Shown piece by piece: positions 62,135 through 64,000 of a stretch of DNA of 64,000 bases. The DNA is from an uncultured Pseudomonadota bacterium (lineage in GTDB: Bacteria; Myxococcota_A; Bradymonadia; Bradymonadales; Bradymonadaceae). Every line of letters begins with the position of its first letter. Position 1 is the first letter of the stretch. The DNA lies in contig CATLTV010000002.1 in assembly GCA_950059285.1 (NCBI GenBank), positions 1 to 64,000 of the forward strand. The letters are read 5' to 3'. Under the pieces are notes generated by a model. The model did not search any database. It saw only the letters and a list, made by a program, of their open reading frames with translations, and was not told where the DNA came from. Made by a program: the position numbers and the translations under genes.

Positions 62135-63139
62135 ATGCCACATCTTCCTGTATTTACTCCCCTTTTCTTGATGAGCCCGCCTCGAAAAGACTGGCACATC
62201 AAGGGTCGTGCTAACTTTCGCTCACACTCCATACAACAAGCTGATGCCTCCGTGGCAAGAAAAGAATGGACTGAGCTGGCTGATGCTATCACTCAAGCAG
62301 GTGGACAGGTTATTGTCCTCCCTCCTCATCCTGATAAAAATCTTACAGGTTTGATTTATACAGCCGAGGCAGGCCTTCTTGAACAACCTGTGCGTGATAC
62401 ACCTCATTACTTTCTCTCGTTCATGTCACCTCCTCACCGTAAACCTGAGGCGCGTTGGATTGAACATATCGTCTCGCGTTATTATCACTGGACGACCTCC
62501 TTTCAAGACAAATACATCTGGGAGGCACAGGGTGATGTGCTCTATCTGGATCACTATCGCACCATCATGACCTATGGCGAGGGTCACTTTGCGCGCACCT
62601 CAAAACAAGGCCTGGAACACCTTGCAAGCTCCGTGTCAAAAAGCCATATATTATTGAAATTCAAGGCAGATCCATGGTTTCATGGGAACACCTTTATGAA
62701 CGTCTACTTCAAGTCAGACATGCCCTGCAAGAAGGTGCTCTTCCTTGCCAAAGACGCGCTAGCCGTTGGCGAGTTCGAACGCCTTGAGCAATGGCTCTTA
62801 CAACAGGACCGCATCCTTGGTACAGAGACACATATCGAACACATCTCCACCGAAGAAAGCCTCGCCTATGCGACAAACTCCCTCCAGGTTGGAAATACAG
62901 TCATCGCCCCCAGGGGCATCTCTCAGCGATGCCAAAATATTTGGTCTTCTCTTGGCTTACACATCATAACACTTGACCTTTCAGAGCTTTTTCTCAAAGG
63001 TGGAGGCGCTCCCGTATGTTTGACATGTCGCTTACTTGGCCTTAAACAGGAGCAAATCCCTACAAAGTTCGTATGGCAGGTAGGATCGACCATCTCGGAC
63101 TTTGAACAACTCATTCATTCTTCCTCCACGAGTCCCTGA
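62135..63139 (+). CDS. Amidinotransferase / dimethylarginine dimethylaminohydrolase-like enzyme
   Basis: A 334-aa protein of the guanidino-group-modifying enzyme superfamily. The C-terminal FLKGGGAPVCLTCRLL carries the expected nucleophile Cys295 in a GGG-xxx-C context. WEAQGDVLYLD (~130) corresponds to the acidic E-x-GD motif, and FHGNTFMNVYF may hold the catalytic His. Members deiminate or transfer guanidino groups of arginine derivatives. The start is either ATG 62135 or ATG 62171; no ribosome site is seen. Its stop overlaps the next ATG (TGATG), so it is coupled with the DUF2237 gene. Confidence 0.8.
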   Translation: MPHLPVFTPLFLMSPPRKDWHIKGRANFRSHSIQQADASVARKEWTELADAITQAGGQVIVLPPHPDKNLTGLIYTAEAGLLEQPVRDTPHYFLSFMSPPHRKPEARWIEHIVSRYYHWTTSFQDKYIWEAQGDVLYLDHYRTIMTYGEGHFARTSKQGLEHLASSVSKSHILLKFKADPWFHGNTFMNVYFKSDMPCKKVLFLAKDALAVGEFERLEQWLLQQDRILGTETHIEHISTEESLAYATNSLQVGNTVIAPRGISQRCQNIWSSLGLHIITLDLSELFLKGGGAPVCLTCRLLGLKQEQIPTKFVWQVGSTISDFEQLIHSSSTSP

Positions 63140-63516
63140 TGAGCCTCACATTAAACGTTCTTGGTACGCCACTTAAATCATGTTGCACCTCCCCAAAGAC
63201 AGGATACTACCGTGACGGATTCTGTCGTACCGATGAACAGGATAAAGGTCGCCACGTCATCTGTGCACAGATGACAGATGAGTACCTTCAGTTCTCTCGC
63301 GCTCGTGGTAATGACCTCATTACCCCTCGTAAAGAATGGAAGTTTCCAGGTCTGAAAGCAGGTGATTGCTGGTGCCTCTGTGCTCTTCGTTGGAAGGAAG
63401 CCTTTGACGCAGGCTGCGCTCCTCCTGTAAACCTTGAAGCAACTCATCAGGTCGCGCTCGAGTACGTTGACCTTGATGACCTGCTCGCACATGCACTCAT
63501 TCATGATAAACATTGA
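63139..63516 (+). CDS. DUF2237 family protein
   Basis: A 125-aa Cys-rich protein matching DUF2237 along its full length: NVLGTPLKSCCTSPKTGYYR, CAQMTDEYLQFSRARGNDL, FPGLKAGDCWCLCALRW and APPVNLEATHQVAL. The conserved cysteines suggest a metal or redox role, but none is established. Translationally coupled to the amidinotransferase-like gene. Confidence 0.93.
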   Translation: MSLTLNVLGTPLKSCCTSPKTGYYRDGFCRTDEQDKGRHVICAQMTDEYLQFSRARGNDLITPRKEWKFPGLKAGDCWCLCALRWKEAFDAGCAPPVNLEATHQVALEYVDLDDLLAHALIHDKH

Positions 63517-63607
63517 ACTTCCTTTGAGTGCTACAATAGCACTCAAAAGAAGTAATAAGTTTTTGAAATAATTACTAAATAAGCCAAAAAAGCACAGGTA
63601 TATCTGT

Positions 63608-64000
63608 ATGTCTCGTACACTCCTCCTCACACTACTCGTTTCTCTCGCACTCTCTGCATGCTCAAAAAAAGAGCAGGTCCAGGCAGATGAGCAACCTGCG
63701 GAAACCACAACAGCAACAACGGAACCCACAGAAACCGCATCGCAAGAATCCGAGCAAGCCACAACACCCACAGTCTCCGAAGAGGGCACGATCGCCGCAC
63801 CTGCCAACGTCGAAGCACCTCCTGCTGAAGCAACTGTGACAGACAGCGGACTTGCCACGCTTGTCCTCGCTCCAGGCGATGGCACAATACATCCTGGTCC
63901 CACGAGCGTTGTCAGAGTCCACTACACAGGATGGACCACCGACGGCAAAATGTTTGACTCCTCTGTTGTTCGCCAGGAATCCATCAGCTTCCCCCTCAAC
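63608..64000 (+). CDS. FKBP-type peptidyl-prolyl isomerase lipoprotein (partial)
   Basis: The first 131 codons of a gene that runs off the window. A signal peptide ends with lipobox LSAC at Cys18, then a ~60-residue Thr/Glu/Pro-rich spacer, then the start of an FKBP domain (VVRVHYTGWTTDGKMFDSS). It would be an envelope-anchored folding enzyme that isomerises prolyl bonds. The ATG is at 63608 after a short AT-rich leader. The 3' end is not in the window. Confidence 0.88.
   Translation, partial: MSRTLLLTLLVSLALSACSKKEQVQADEQPAETTTATTEPTETASQESEQATTPTVSEEGTIAAPANVEAPPAEATVTDSGLATLVLAPGDGTIHPGPTSVVRVHYTGWTTDGKMFDSSVVRQESISFPLN

Noticed and set aside
1-64000. tRNA and rRNA genes
   Set aside because: I looked for CCA-ended cloverleaf patterns and conserved rRNA segments and recognised none, though a short tRNA could be missed without a covariance search.

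Overview
The window looks like one contiguous piece of a mesophilic, moderate-GC deltaproteobacterium in the broad sense (Myxococcota or Bradymonadota-like). This placement is inferred from gene content only. The main clues are a three-gene polyunsaturated fatty acid (PUFA) synthase in the myxobacterial order (enoyl reductase, then KS-MAT-ACP-KR-DH, then KS-CLF-AT-DH-DH-DH-acyltransferase), Cys-rich lipoproteins, a TPR regulator with a C-terminal winged helix, and many isolated signalling and hypothetical genes. I cannot rank the taxon further without a search.

Layout. 0.1-3.8 kb: Tex and a second S1-domain protein on the minus strand. 4.0-6.2 kb: an acyl-CoA dehydrogenase behind a cluster of TetR/FadR-like operator dyads. 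6.2-8.1 kb: an AT-rich island with two lipoproteins, one apparently frameshifted. 8.2-9.7 kb: a Cys-rich lipoprotein, a small exported or membrane protein and a truncated haemoglobin. 9.8-13.1 kb: an origin-like region with 16 direct copies of a 29-bp repeat in two blocks, three hairpins and AT-rich DNA between the blocks, followed by a 644-aa protein that may be a replication initiator. 13.1-16.3 kb: a large TPR regulator and a stand-alone IS630-type HTH protein.

16.5-40.1 kb is the metabolic core: pfa1, pfa2 and pfa3, then a 1661-aa single-chain acyl-CoA carboxylase (biotin carboxylase, biotin carrier and carboxyltransferase in one polypeptide). Together these could make malonyl-CoA, build a polyunsaturated acyl chain on three tandem ACPs, and transfer it to a lysophospholipid through the C-terminal acyltransferase of pfa3. 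Each gene is followed by a hairpin or a long palindrome.

40.2-49.5 kb: a YeeE/YedE sulfur-transport pair, a PAS histidine kinase, a UDP-GlcNAc 2-epimerase, an unknown protein, a translationally coupled DegT-type aminotransferase and HemN-like radical SAM enzyme, and a DUF488 protein. 49.6-57 kb: a SNF2 helicase, a small protein, a solitary ParB-like protein and a UbiB-type kinase. 57.2-64 kb: membrane proteins, a Tat-exported Rieske protein overlapping a haem-motif beta-barrel protein, a periplasmic YceI protein, a methyltransferase-like protein, a dimethylargininase-like enzyme, DUF2237 and the start of an FKBP lipoprotein.

The most unusual items are the iteron-like region with its initiator-like gene, the pfa/single-chain carboxylase locus with altered active-site residues, and the recurrent intergenic palindromes with perfect stems of about 28 to 38 bp.
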